Source: Symbiodinium natans (taxonomy: Eukaryota > Sar > Dinophyceae > Suessiales > Symbiodiniaceae). From it: a stretch of DNA of 64,000 nucleotides. Shown one piece after another: positions 1 to 9,600 of this stretch; position 1 is the stretch's first letter, and each line of letters begins with the position of its first letter. Where the stretch lies: the NCBI GenBank assembly GCA_905221605.1, contig CAJNDS010002103.1:1-64000 (forward strand), in the 5' to 3' direction. The notes beneath the pieces were generated by a model. The model made no database searches. It was not told the DNA's origin and was given only the letters and a program-made list of their open reading frames with translations. The translations under genes and the position numbers were made by a program.

Positions 1-470
1 GTCCCGGAACAGCCCCCTCGCAACCCTCAACAACCCCCCTCAATAACCCTTCCCTTCAACAATCCCTCCCTTCAGCAACCCCGCCCCTCAACAGCCCCTC
101 CTTCAATCCCTCTCAGCCCCTCCTCAGCCCCTCCTCAACCCCTCTTCAACCCCTGCTCAACTCAGCGGTTCAAGCCCTCAGCCCAGCCCTTCAGCCCCAG
201 CCCCTCAACCCCAACCCCTCAGCCCTAGCCCCTCAAACCCCAGCCCCTCAGCCCCAGCCCCTCAGCACCCCAAAACCACCCACCCCCCACCACACCGGAC
301 AAAAACCCAAACCATTGCAGCAAAAGCAAAAAACAAACCCCAAAACCCCAGCCTGTCAGCCCCAGCCCCTCAACCCCAACCCCTCAGCACCCCAAAACCA
401 CCCACCCCCACCACGCCCAACAAAACCCACACCATTACGACAAAAGCAAAAAACAAAACCCCCCAAATCC
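1..470. repeat. C/A-rich degenerate minisatellite
   Basis: Irregular CAGCCCCTCA and CAACCCC units, plus a duplicated block (AGCACCCCAAAACCACCCACC...AAAACCC) at 267-345 and 387-460. No gene seen. Confidence 0.75.
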
Positions 471-509
471 GACAAACTCTTACAACCGTAAAACCCTTAA
501 ACCCTGAAC

Positions 510-596
510 CCGGGGGATCCCGAAAAATTCATGAGGCGTGTCCAGCGTCGACACTGCATACCGCCAAGTGGAAGTGAATGTGCGAACATGGTGACT
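510..596 (-). CDS. Unassigned exon (SHHVRTF...)
   Basis: Peptide SHHVRTFTSTWRYAVSTLDT then PHEFFGIPR. Acceptor CAACAACAACAG, donor CGG|GTTCAGGG. Family unknown. A longer minus-strand frame overlaps it (497-733) but crosses this acceptor. Confidence 0.45.
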
Positions 597-672
597 CTGT
601 TGTTGTTGATATGTGATCGTGAGGCCGAACCCCCTTGAACAGCTGGCGGGCGGCGACCGTCATCTGAACTAC

Positions 673-740
673 CCTGGACCAAGAGATTTCCTTGAAGATT
701 TCCCTGAAGGTGAAGGGGCACCCACGTCATCATTGTTGTG
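673..740 (-). CDS. Unassigned exon (NNDDVGAPSPSG...)
   Basis: Peptide NNDDVGAPSPSGKSSRKSLG, hydrophilic and probably disordered. Acceptor AGATTCTAG, donor GG|GTAGTTC. Family unknown. Confidence 0.4.
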
Positions 741-884
741 CTAGAATCTTAGATCCAATCCGGAAAGCCTAAACCTCAATCCGGGTGATTCCTAAAATTC
801 CGGGAACTTTCAGCTCCGGGTGATTCCCAAAATTCCCAGGATTTTTAGACAATAAGCGTTAAAATTCCCGCCGGAATTTTCAGG

Positions 885-1175
885 ATCCCCCTGCAAGGCC
901 CTCACAAGCAGCCAAATCGACCGGAAGAGGAGGCGGGGCATCCGACAAGGCGGCCGCAGAGCGAAAATAGGGGGTCGAGCCCGTAGCCGTTTATGGGGGT
1001 AATCGAAAAATCAACGCTCTAACCAAAAAAAAAATATATATATATATATATCTCCCCATAAAAAGCTACAGGCTCGGCCCCCTATTGTCGCTCTAGGTCC
1101 ACCCTATGGGGTGCTCCGCCTCCTCTTCCGATCAATTTGGTTGTTTGGGGGGGCCTTGCAGGGCGATCTAGAAAA
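885..1175. mobile_element. Foldback element with about 110-bp arms
   Basis: Left arm 888-1000 and right arm 1060-1170 are imperfect reverse complements (left CCCTGCAAGGCCC..., right ...GGGGCCTTGCAGGG), around a centre with (TA)n at 1034-1051. Outer AATTTTCAGG-type repeats extend the symmetry to about 780-1260. No coding capacity; MITE-like. Confidence 0.75.
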
Positions 1176-1423
1176 TTCCAGGAATTTTCAGGATAAATCT
1201 CCAAAAAATCTAGGAATTTGAATTCGCCGGACCCGAAAATTGCGGGAATTTTCGGGGTTCCCCAAAAAAGGATTTAAGGGTTTAATGGTTTAGGATTTTC
1301 AGGTTTAATAGAAATTATATAGAGTTTGTGTTCGAAATTTTGTCGGGATGAGAAATTAGGCTATAAGATTGGGGTTTTGCCTAGTTTTGTTTTTTGTTTT
1401 TATTATAGTGGTTTGGAGTTTGT

Positions 1424-1424
<1 letters not shown>

Positions 1425-1519
<95 letters not shown>
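1425..1519. repeat. Poly(T) tract of about 95 bases
   Basis: Uninterrupted T run followed by an AT-rich unique segment to about 1880, unlike the GC-rich surroundings. On the minus strand this is a poly(A) preceded by AATAAA-like sequence, as at the end of a retroposed copy, but no gene remnant was recognised. Confidence 0.8.
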
Positions 1520-1521
<2 letters not shown>

Positions 1522-2072
1522 TAAATATTGGGAAAATAATATATTAAATGTACTATGATTCTATGGATAAATGAATAAATAGAATGAATGACCCATATAT
1601 AATATTAAGTTCACGTAAAAAAGAAATGAATTTATTATGTTTGAATATGTTCACTCATTCATTCCTCTCTCAATGAAGATTTCGTAATGTCTTGGTGTTT
1701 TTGGGAACACAAGTTTCTTGCACCGAAGCATTCATTCGTTTCATATTAATAAGTAAATTTATTGTCGTGTATACGCATCAAAATCGTGTACATGCTACTT
1801 GGGCACAAGAGAAGTTCTCAATATCAATTAAGCATGATATCATCAAATCATATTGAAGAGCAATTATAATATGAAACCCATGCAGCAGGTAGCACACCCG
1901 TCAGAGATGCAGCCGTCTATTGTTGAACGGGCCTTCCCTTCACTTTTCACGCCAAGCGATGCTACTCTTGGAGGGGTAGAGGCAGCAGTAGTAGAGACAT
2001 CTACGGCATTCCAACTCAGAAGACGTTGAAGGCATCACAGCTCTTGCTGTTCCTGGCCACCAAGACTTTCAC

Positions 2073-2171
2073 CCGGCTGCCTGGATTGTGGCTGCATGAC
2101 TGCAAAGCTCCCAGCATGCTCATTGCATGCGCGCCTGGCGTGTCTGAGCGAAGAAGGCCTTGGTCCATGAC
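2073..2171 (-). CDS. Unassigned exon (VMDQGLLRSD...)
   Basis: Exactly 33 codons: VMDQGLLRSDTPGAHAMSML then GALQSCSHNPGSR. Acceptor GCGTTTGAG, donor CGG|GTGAAAG. One plus-strand frame is also open across it. Confidence 0.5.
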
Positions 2172-2223
2172 CTCAAACGCCCATGCAAGAGTCGGGTTTA
2201 GGGTTTAGGATTTACGGTTTAGG

Positions 2224-2333
2224 CATGTTTTTCTTCCGCCAAAATGCATCGGGGCTCCTTTGGATTCTATTGGCATCCCTTTGGCCGTCATAGGAGGTGC
2301 AGCTTCTTGCTGTGGTTTGCCATATAAGTTTCT
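2224..2333 (-). CDS. Unassigned exon (RNLYGKPQQEA...)
   Basis: Peptide RNLYGKPQQEAAPPMTAKGM then PIESKGAPMHFGGRKTC, strongly sense-like. Acceptor CTACCCCAAG; its low end runs into the TTTAGGG-like tract near 2215, exact donor unclear. Confidence 0.5.
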
Positions 2334-2501
2334 CTTGGGGTAGAGGAACCTATACCGACACCCCCCCTCCTTCAACCCCCCCCCCCCCCAATTTTTTCTA
2401 ATCCTTGCTAAAGCATCCTCAACATAGGAATCCTCCAAAAGGAAGATCTTTTTGCGGGAACCTCCAAACAGTTCTCTGACTCATTGAACCCTGAACCCCA
2501 C

Positions 2502-2582
2502 AATCTCGTCAACCAGCACACTTCGAGCTTGCGGTGTTAGAAGAGGAACTTGGGTTCCCCAAAAGGAGGGAGAAAGAGCCCG
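2502..2582 (-). CDS. Unassigned exon, strand uncertain
   Basis: Minus reading RALSPSFWGTQVPLLTPQAR then SVLVDEI with acceptor GGTTGCCCAG and donor ATT|GTGGGG. A plus frame (HFELAVLEEELGFPKRREKE) is equally convincing, so only the presence of an exon is supported. Confidence 0.35.
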
Positions 2583-3544
2583 CTGGGCAACCTAAAACCC
2601 TAAAACCCTAATGCCCTCAAACCCAAAATCTTAAAACCCTATAGGGTTTAAGGTTTTACGGTGTTGCCCTCAACCCCCAACTTTCAAAACCCTACCCTAA
2701 GACCCTGAACCCTAGGACCTGAACCCCAAACCCTAAATCCCTAGCCCTAACCTCTCAAAGGCACCTCCAGCTGTCTCGACGCGCTTTGGCCTGGGTCTGG
2801 GGCTTTTGAATTCCTTGGGGATGTAGGGGTTTAGGGCTTAGGATTTCCGGTTTCGGGCTTAGGCTGAGGGTGTTCCGAGGGAAGAAGGGAGAAAAGCGGG
2901 CTTTCAGATTCCAGCTTCTGTGGGCTTTGGGGTGAGGGCTTAGGGCAGAAGGACGTCCGTCTAGCCTTCTGTGAGTTTGGGGGTGTCGTTGGTTTTCACC
3001 CGGAAGTGTCTATGTCTGTGTGTAGGTCCTGGTACATGCCTCCCCGAAGGGACACTGATTTTGAACGGCACTTTGTTGTCCTGGCTGGTTAGACATGGGA
3101 TTTTGCACAAACTAGGGTCCCTCTTGTATTTTAAGCCCCTTAAAAATTTGTCAAAATTATACCAAAGCACAACCCAGTTTTTCGTAAGGGCACACCCGAA
3201 AAGGCAGGAACCCCCGTCTGTTCACTCCTGAGTTCATTCATCGACGTTGCATAAGAATAATAATTGTTACTATGTATGCCCTAAACTTCCTAAACCTTAA
3301 GCCCTAAATTAAATGCGGCTGCAGGGGCAACTGACGGTCTTGGCAAATGCTGCAGTGATGCTTTGCAGGTATGTGTCTTGGAACCATGCCACGGTGAAGC
3401 TTTGCAGGTGCTGGTGGCAAGGGTTTTGTCAGGGCGAACGCCGTGGTGATCGTTCGCAGGTGCTTGTGGTAAGGTTTTTGTTTTGGCCATAACCCTAAAC
3501 CCAAAACCTGTGTATCTTAATATAATAAATAAAAAATTAATATG

Positions 3545-3606
3545 TAGTTATATATATATGTATATATATATATGTATATATGTATATATATGTATATATA
3601 TATATG

Positions 3607-3638
<32 letters not shown>

Positions 3639-3642
3639 TAAT
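3545..3642. repeat. (TA)n / TATATATG microsatellite
   Basis: Alternating TA with regular TATG interruptions. Confidence 0.9.
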
Positions 3643-3657
3643 ATGTTTATGATTTGT

Positions 3658-3925
3658 GGGCAGGGTCATATTTCATCAGTGGGCAAGGTCATATACAGAG
3701 CGGGCAAGGTCACATGAAGAGTGGGCAAGGTCATAAACGAGCGGGCAAGGTCATACATAGATAAAGGTCATACAAACCTTGTGAGCTCTTGAAACGACCG
3801 TGCCCGCTCTTTATGTGACCTCGCCTGCTCGCTGTATGCCCTTGCCCGCTCTGTCTACGACCTAGATGACCTTGCCCGCCCTTGCTTTGACCTTGCCCAA
3901 TCTTTATGTGACTTCGTCCGTTATT
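3658..3925. repeat. Head-to-head array of GGGCAAGGTCA units
   Basis: Five AGNGGGCAAGGTCATA-type units (3658-3775) are followed, after a 40-bp spacer, by five units in opposite orientation (TGACCTTGCCCGCTC, 3800-3920), making one large palindrome. No coding frame. Confidence 0.8.
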
Positions 3926-4149
3926 AATAGTGTGCAGAGCCTAGGGTTGAGGGTTCAGGGCCTAGGGCGGTTCAGGATCAAACCCTAAACCATAAACGCT
4001 ACACCCTGAACCCTAGACCTACTGTTTGTAAGGTTTAGGGCTGCTACTGGGGTGTGGGTTGTTTGTGAAACTTTTGAGCTTCGGAAGCTGCTTGACTAGT
4101 GAATGCTTGGACTTGAGATACCGAACCCTAAACCCTAAACCTCAAGACC

Positions 4150-5525
4150 AGGATAAAAAGAAATTGTATGTGGTATCATCGTGAATGTCCCACACTATTT
4201 GTCTAAACTTTGGGTCAAAACCCGGTCAAAACGTTAATGGGACCCAAACCCTATACAATTTCTATAAACCCTAAACCCTAAACCCTAAACCCTAAACCCT
4301 AAAACCCTAAACCCTAAACCCTAAAACCCTAAACCCTAAACCCTAAACGACGACCCACAAAAACAGCCACAGGCCCCAGGACGACCCTGCAAAATCCCAA
4401 AAGCCCCAGGAAAGACAAATGCCTCCGACAAGCCCCTACCGGTCAGAAGCAATCCCCGGTAGGTCCCCGAAACACAAGACGGACAGGTCAGAAGCCCCCG
4501 AAATCCCCGGTAGGTCCCCGAAACACAAGACGGGACCGTCGGTCAAAACTTTCGGTCAAACTCCGGACCTGAACCCTAGACAATTTCTAAAAGCCCTAAA
4601 CCCTAAACCCTAAACCCTCAAGACAAAATAAAAGAAATTGTATGTGGTATCATTTTGAGTTTCCTGACAAGCAGAGTTTGAGGAAACTCATCCAAAGCAC
4701 TTGGTGGTATCATGCGAGATTTCGCAAGTTATTTGTGGGGCCAGCCCCAGCCCCAGCCCCAGCCCCAGCCCCAGCCCCAGCCCCAGCCCCAGCCCCAGCC
4801 CCAGCCCAACTCAGCCAGCCAGCCCACCCCGCCCCCCCCCCCCCGCCCCAGCCCCAGGCCCAGCCCCGCCCGAGCCCCAGCCCCAGCCCCAGCCCCCAGC
4901 CCCAGCCCAGCCCCAGCCGAGTTTTAGCCCCACACAGCCCACAGCCCACAGCCCACAGCCCAGCCCCAGCCCAGCCCCAGCCCCAGCCCAGTCCCAGCCT
5001 CACAGCCTTCTGCAGAAAATTAAACTTTCGGTCAAACCTGTCAAAACGTTCCTGAGATCCAGACCCTTTCAATTTCCCTAAACCCTAAACCCTAAAACCC
5101 TAAAACCCTAAACCCTAAAACCCTAAACCCTAAGGCCCCAGGACGCCCCTGCAAAATCCCCAAAGCCCCAGGAAAGCCCCTATTGGTTAGAAGACCCCAG
5201 AAAATCGCCGGTAGATGCCCGAAGACGGACCGGTCAGAAGCCCCAAAGAATCCCCGGTAGGTCCCCGAAACACAAGACGGACCGCCCCCACCGCCCCACA
5301 AAAAACACAACAAGAGGATCCAAAACAAAAACTCAGGTCATAACATTCGGTCAAAACTTTTTGGGATCCAAACCCTATACAATTTCTATAAACCCTAAAC
5401 CCTAAACCCTAAACCCTAAATCCTAAACCCTAAACCCTAAACCCTGAACCCTGAACCCTGAACCCTAAACCCTAAATCCTAAACCCTAAACCCTAAACCC
5501 TAAACCCTAAACCCTAAACCCTAGC
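4150..5525. repeat. Three-fold repeated block with AGAAATTGTA...TATACAATTTCT ends
   Basis: AAAGAAATTGTATGTGGTAT occurs at 4157 and 4631, and its inverted partner TACAATTTCT at 4254 and 5378 (variant at 4579). Between them a block with GGTAGGTCCCCGAAACACAA recurs at about 4371-4540 and 5130-5300, itself an internal duplication. A (CCAGCC)n microsatellite at 4738-4815 expands one copy. CCCTAAA arrays separate the blocks. No gene supported. Confidence 0.7.
5391..5523. repeat. CCCTAAA telomere-like array
   Basis: About 18 heptamer units with a few CCCTGAA and TCCTAAA variants. A TTTAGGG array of similar size faces it at 5624-5757 across a unique island of about 100 bp that may hold an exon. Confidence 0.95.
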
Positions 5526-6594
5526 CAGCCATTGAACCTCCAAGTAACCCGATGCAAAGACATGGGCTTCCGGCGAACTCTGCGGCTGAGGCACTGCCAG
5601 GCCTGTAGTGGTCTCGCGTCTAGGGGCTTGGGGTTTAGGGTTTAAGTTTAGGGTTTAGGGTTTAGGGTTTAGGGTTTAGGGTTTAGGGTTTAGGGTTTAG
5701 GGTTGAGGGTTTAGGGTTTAGGGTTGAGGGTTGAGGGTTGAGGGTTGAGGGTTTGTTGTTTAGGGTTGTTTGTTGGGAGTTCTGGGGCTATGGGTTTAGC
5801 TTCCTAACCTTTTGATCGCTTGCAAGTTACCTAAGAATCACAACAACAACCCTGTAAACCACACCGGACTGGGATTTAGAACTTCGTTTCACACCTTTTT
5901 GGCGGAGGAGAGGAAGGGGCATTGAGTGGGGGTTGGCTGGGGGGATTTCCCTGTTGGACTCTTGGTTCGTTGGGGGCCCGCTCCCGATGCCGCCTGCCTG
6001 GCGAAAAGGGGGGGGGGGGGGGGGGCAGGCCCGAAACCCTGAACCCTAAACCCTAAACCCTGAACCCTAAACCCTAAACCCTGAACCCTAAACCAACCCT
6101 GAACCCTAAACCCTAAACCCTAAACCATAAACCCTAAACCCTAAACCCTAAACCCTAAACCGCCGGAGACTGGGTGTCGGGCAGGCGCGCCTGAGGAGGC
6201 TTTGGGGCTTTTTTCATACTTAGAATAGGGTCGTGGGTTATTGTAGTATTTATTTTGTTGAGACCCCTAGAGTAAGGTTTAGGGCAATTGCAGCGTTAGA
6301 GATTTTCGTCTTTTCGGGGCTTAGGGTTTTTGTGGTTTTTGTGGTTTGGGGTACTTCGGGTCTCTTGGCAGCGGCATACGGGGGCACACAGTCTCAAGCG
6401 TAAGACCTACTTGGAGGTTCATGGTACTTAGTAAGCACTTTTTTACTCTACTTATCATCCACTTATGAGCCCCTAAAGTGCCCTAAAAAAATGGTTATAA
6501 GTACGGTTATGAGTACAGTTAAAACTTGTTAATAAGTACCATGAAGCTCCAAGTACCAGTATGGGGCCCACCAGCTGAGACCAAGACGTTGTAC
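5524..6594. other. Downstream of the last recognised Fringe-like exon
   Basis: Islands at 5525-5625, 5770-6005 and 6165-6400 between telomere-like arrays have open minus frames that can be joined in phase, but such chains proved unreliable elsewhere. Could be the 3' end of the gene or the next gene. Confidence 0.4.
6408..6555. mobile_element. Inverted-repeat element family A (TACTTGGAGGTTCATGG ends)
   Basis: Ends TACTTGGAGGTTCATGG and CCATGAAGCTCCAAGTA are inverted. Other copies: 28286-28409, 36416-36560, 37926-38083, 38106-38204, 40008-40222, 60718-60832, and partial ones near 20021-20155 and 59044-59150. Ends of copies carry GT or AG that can act as splice sites. Confidence 0.8.
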
Positions 6595-6635
6595 CTGTGG
6601 AAAGATATCGGCTGGTCGCTGGTTTTGAGCAGATC
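6595..6635 (-). CDS. Fringe-like gene: PISFH exon
   Basis: Reads [14 protein letters not shown], the C-terminal vPISFHk block of the family, in phase after NYHKD. Acceptor TGCTTCTGCCAG, possible donor AG|GTACAACG. If no splice occurs here, the frame runs on to a TAA about 80 bp further down inside a foldback element, so this may be the last or second-last exon. Confidence 0.7.
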
Positions 6636-9600
6636 CTGGCAGAAGCAGCAACTGTGGCACCACCTGGGATAGGGTTTAGGGTTTAGGGTGTAGGGTTTAG
6701 GGTTTAGGGTTTAGGGTTCAGGGTTTCGGGTTTCGGGTTCAGGGTTTAGGGTCATGGCACGGGTTGTCAGCCAAGACGATGCCCACGTCCTTGTGATAGT
6801 TGTGGGGCTCAGACTGGTGAAAGCCTTCCTCGTGTGTCACCTTCGAACTCAGTGACGCATCTGGTCTCCAATATAGGGGCTTGAATAATCAGAACAGAGT
6901 TTTGGAGTTTATTCTAGTATAGTTATATTATAGGGACCAGAAGGAAATACCACTGCCAATTATTGCGACCCCTAAATCCTTGGGCTGAATGGTGGGGTGA
7001 AGGACTGTTAGCTTGGTCGCCTCCCATGCAATCTCACACGAGCTGCGCCTGCGAACCCGAACCTAAACCCTAAACCCTAAACCCTAAACCCTAAACCCTA
7101 AACCCTAAACCCTAAACCCTAAACCCTAAACCCTAAACCCTAAACCCTAAACCCTAAACCCTAAACCCTAAACCCCGCCGGCGATCAGGGAACAAAATGC
7201 GACGCTGCTCTGGACGCAGGTTGATGACATGGCTCCACACAGCTCACATGGTGGCTTACGACAATGAGGGGCCCCTAACATAGACCCCCAAACCCCTTAG
7301 AAAAAAGGACCCCAATAAGGTACCCCTAAATATCGTAAACCCTCACATTCCTTACCGAACTTTAGGAAGGCGGCGTTCGCGAGTATGATGAACAGGCTTG
7401 TTGCCGCCACATTCAATCCCACATGCTCACAATGTACTAACTTCATTAAGCTACGGTGGAACTTTGTGTTAAGAAATTTTATGAAGCAAGAAATTAGACT
7501 CTCGAATTGAGAAAAATAATTATATTCAGAGTCTGAATCGCAACCCAAACGAAATTACAAATTGAATGGCCTTTTTGCAAGGCTCCAGCCCTCCAGCCCT
7601 CCAGCCCTCCAGCCCTCCAGCCAGCCCTCCATCCAGCCCTCCATCCAGCCCTCCATCCAGCCCTCCATCCAGCCCTCCATCCAGCCCTCCATCCAGCCCT
7701 CCATCCAGCCCTCCATCCCCTCCAGGATTAAGCCCTCCAGGATTAAGCCCTCCAGGATTAAGCCTCCAGCCCAGGATTAAGCCCTCCAGCCCCAGCCCTC
7801 CAGCCCTCCAGCCCCCCAGCCCTCCAGCCCTCCAGCCCTCCAGCCCTCCAGCCCTCCAGCCCTCCAGCCCTCCAGCCCTCCAGCCCTCCAGCCCTCCAGC
7901 CCTCCAGCCCTCCAGCCCTCCAGCCCTCCAGCCCTCCAGCCCTCCAGCCCTCCAGCCCTCCAGCCCTCCGGCCCTCCAGCCCTCCAGCCCTCCAGCCCTC
8001 CAGCCCTCCAGCCCTCCAGCCCTCCAGCCCTCCAGCCCTCCAGCCCTCCAGCCCTCCAGCCCTCCAGCCCTCCAGCCCTCCAGCCCTCCAGCCCTCCAGC
8101 CCTCCAGCCCTCCAGCCCTCCAGCCCCTGTCCTAGACCTGTCAATCTGAATGCTTTGTTGCTCCAAAATCTTTGGGGCTGGAGGGCTGGAGGCTGGAGGG
8201 CGGAGAAAGCAAAGGGTTGGTCAGGTTGAATAAGAAATGTTTTCAAGACTCTCGCCTCAAATCTACCTTTCTTAATACATCTGCCTGGTTAAGAAATGTC
8301 CCAGACTCTGGTGGACCTTCGAACCTTTCTTATCATAAGTTTTGACCGTACTACACCAAGTATAAGTGCAGTGCAATCGGACGTTTGTTACACAAAGATT
8401 TACTGACAGTGGTGGCGGTGGGACCGGCAATGCTTGGACAGGCATGCTGATGACCGCGCCTGGATGCCCAGCGACCGAAACCACGAGCCCAACGTCATGT
8501 CCTTTCAGTCAGATGCATGTCTCAGTCTTTTACCCAAGGAGCCCAATACCCCTTAATTAAGGAATGTACCCTAATTGATGTCGGAATCCTGAATATGGTT
8601 CAAGGAATATTCCTGAATTAAGGGGTATTGGGCTCTTTGGGTAATCCCCAACAGGAACTCTGGTGGGGGGGCTTGCAAAGGGCGGGGCAACACGCTCTCC
8701 ACAGTAGGGTGAACTGGCCGATGAACCCACAGCATCCCTACTATTGACCCACCCTAAACCCTAAACCCTAGACCCTAGACCCTGGACCCTAGACCCTAAA
8801 CCCTAAACCCTAAACCCTAAACCCTCAACCCTACCCCAAAAACCCATAGATCCGAAGCTGATCCCGTCACATGCCGATCATCTGAGACAGTCGCATCTGG
8901 ACTGTCTGGAGTTCGACATGTGCAGGATGAGCCTTGGAGTCCAGGAGTTTGGCTAGGTTGGTTTAGGGTTTAGGGCTTAGGGTTTAGGGTTTAGGGTTTC
9001 GGGTTTCGGGTTTAGGGTTTAGGGTTCAGGGTTGAGCCGGAACAGGTATGCCTTGGTGGCCTTACAAGGAGTGCAGCAGTTGGCGCAAGCAAGCCCCACA
9101 CACCCTGATATGCCGCAAGCCAACAGTAGCCCTGTATGGAGTCCATGTACTTAAATAGCGGATTCTTGGGGCCTTCAAGTACTTCCTATACAAGGACTTG
9201 GGGACCCAAGAACATCATAATGAGGGGCATGGACCTTTAGGGAAGAGACAACCCACTTAGTAAGTAGGGAATGAGGGAATCAAGGCCCTACCAAGAACCA
9301 GCCCTAAACCCTAAACCCTAAACCCTAAAACCCCCTGGACTTCTTGAGCGCCAAGCATGCGACGACGAGCTGCAGCGCTTTGGCTGACAGCGCCATTCCG
9401 GCCCCAGTGGTGATGTAGTTGGTACCTGGCGTCGCTGGCCCGTGCTATACTCCCCTTAGAACCTTGATAACAAATTATTACTTTCCGAAACCCTAAGCCC
9501 TAAACCCTAAGCCCTAAACCCTAAAAATAAAATGAGCCCTGTGGTGTCACTGCAAGGTCCCTCAGACAGAGAGGTCGAAACAGCCTTTGAAAGATTCCGG

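Larger units (their letters stand above)
2583..4149. other. Mostly repeats; no firm gene
   Basis: Degenerate CCCTAAA (2590-2755), TTTAGGG (2825-2870), a possible exon at 2758-2790 (AKARRDSW), a 69-codon minus frame at 2961-3170, three imperfect 45-bp repeats (CTTTGCAGGTGCTGGTGGCA type, 3345-3480), then the TA and GGGCAAGGTCA repeats. Confidence 0.5.
6861..8843 (-). other. Two-kilobase intron of the Fringe-like gene
   Basis: Lies between the CxC/DD exon and the THEEGFHQ exon, which in the family are only some 10-20 residues apart. Holds two telomere-like arrays (7063-7175, 8752-8830), the 8-bp minisatellite (7575-8126) and three foldback elements. Several attractive minus-strand frames inside are judged not to be exons of this gene. 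Confidence 0.65.

Noticed and set aside
4642-5081. Overlapping Pro-rich frames of 120-137 codons
   Set aside because: Produced by the (CCAGCC)n run and flanking repeats; no start context, splice sites or family.
6770-6865. Reading [12 protein letters not shown] as the Asp region of a trypsin-like protease
   Set aside because: [11 protein letters not shown]...PISFH fits Fringe-like enzymes much better and agrees with the neighbouring exons; VGIVLADNP lies past the donor.
7566-8246. Long open frames of 130-190 codons on both strands (Pro/Ala/Leu/Gln or Gly/Trp/Arg repeats)
   Set aside because: They are translations of the CCAGCCCT minisatellite, which lacks stops in several frames, and they lie in an intron of the Fringe-like gene.
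6880-8750. A chain of minus-strand exons that joined in phase (including a hydrophobic segment [20 protein letters not shown] at about 7372-7431)
   Set aside because: The Fringe family needs the flanking exons to be nearly adjacent, so these fall inside one intron. It shows that in-phase joins alone are weak evidence here.
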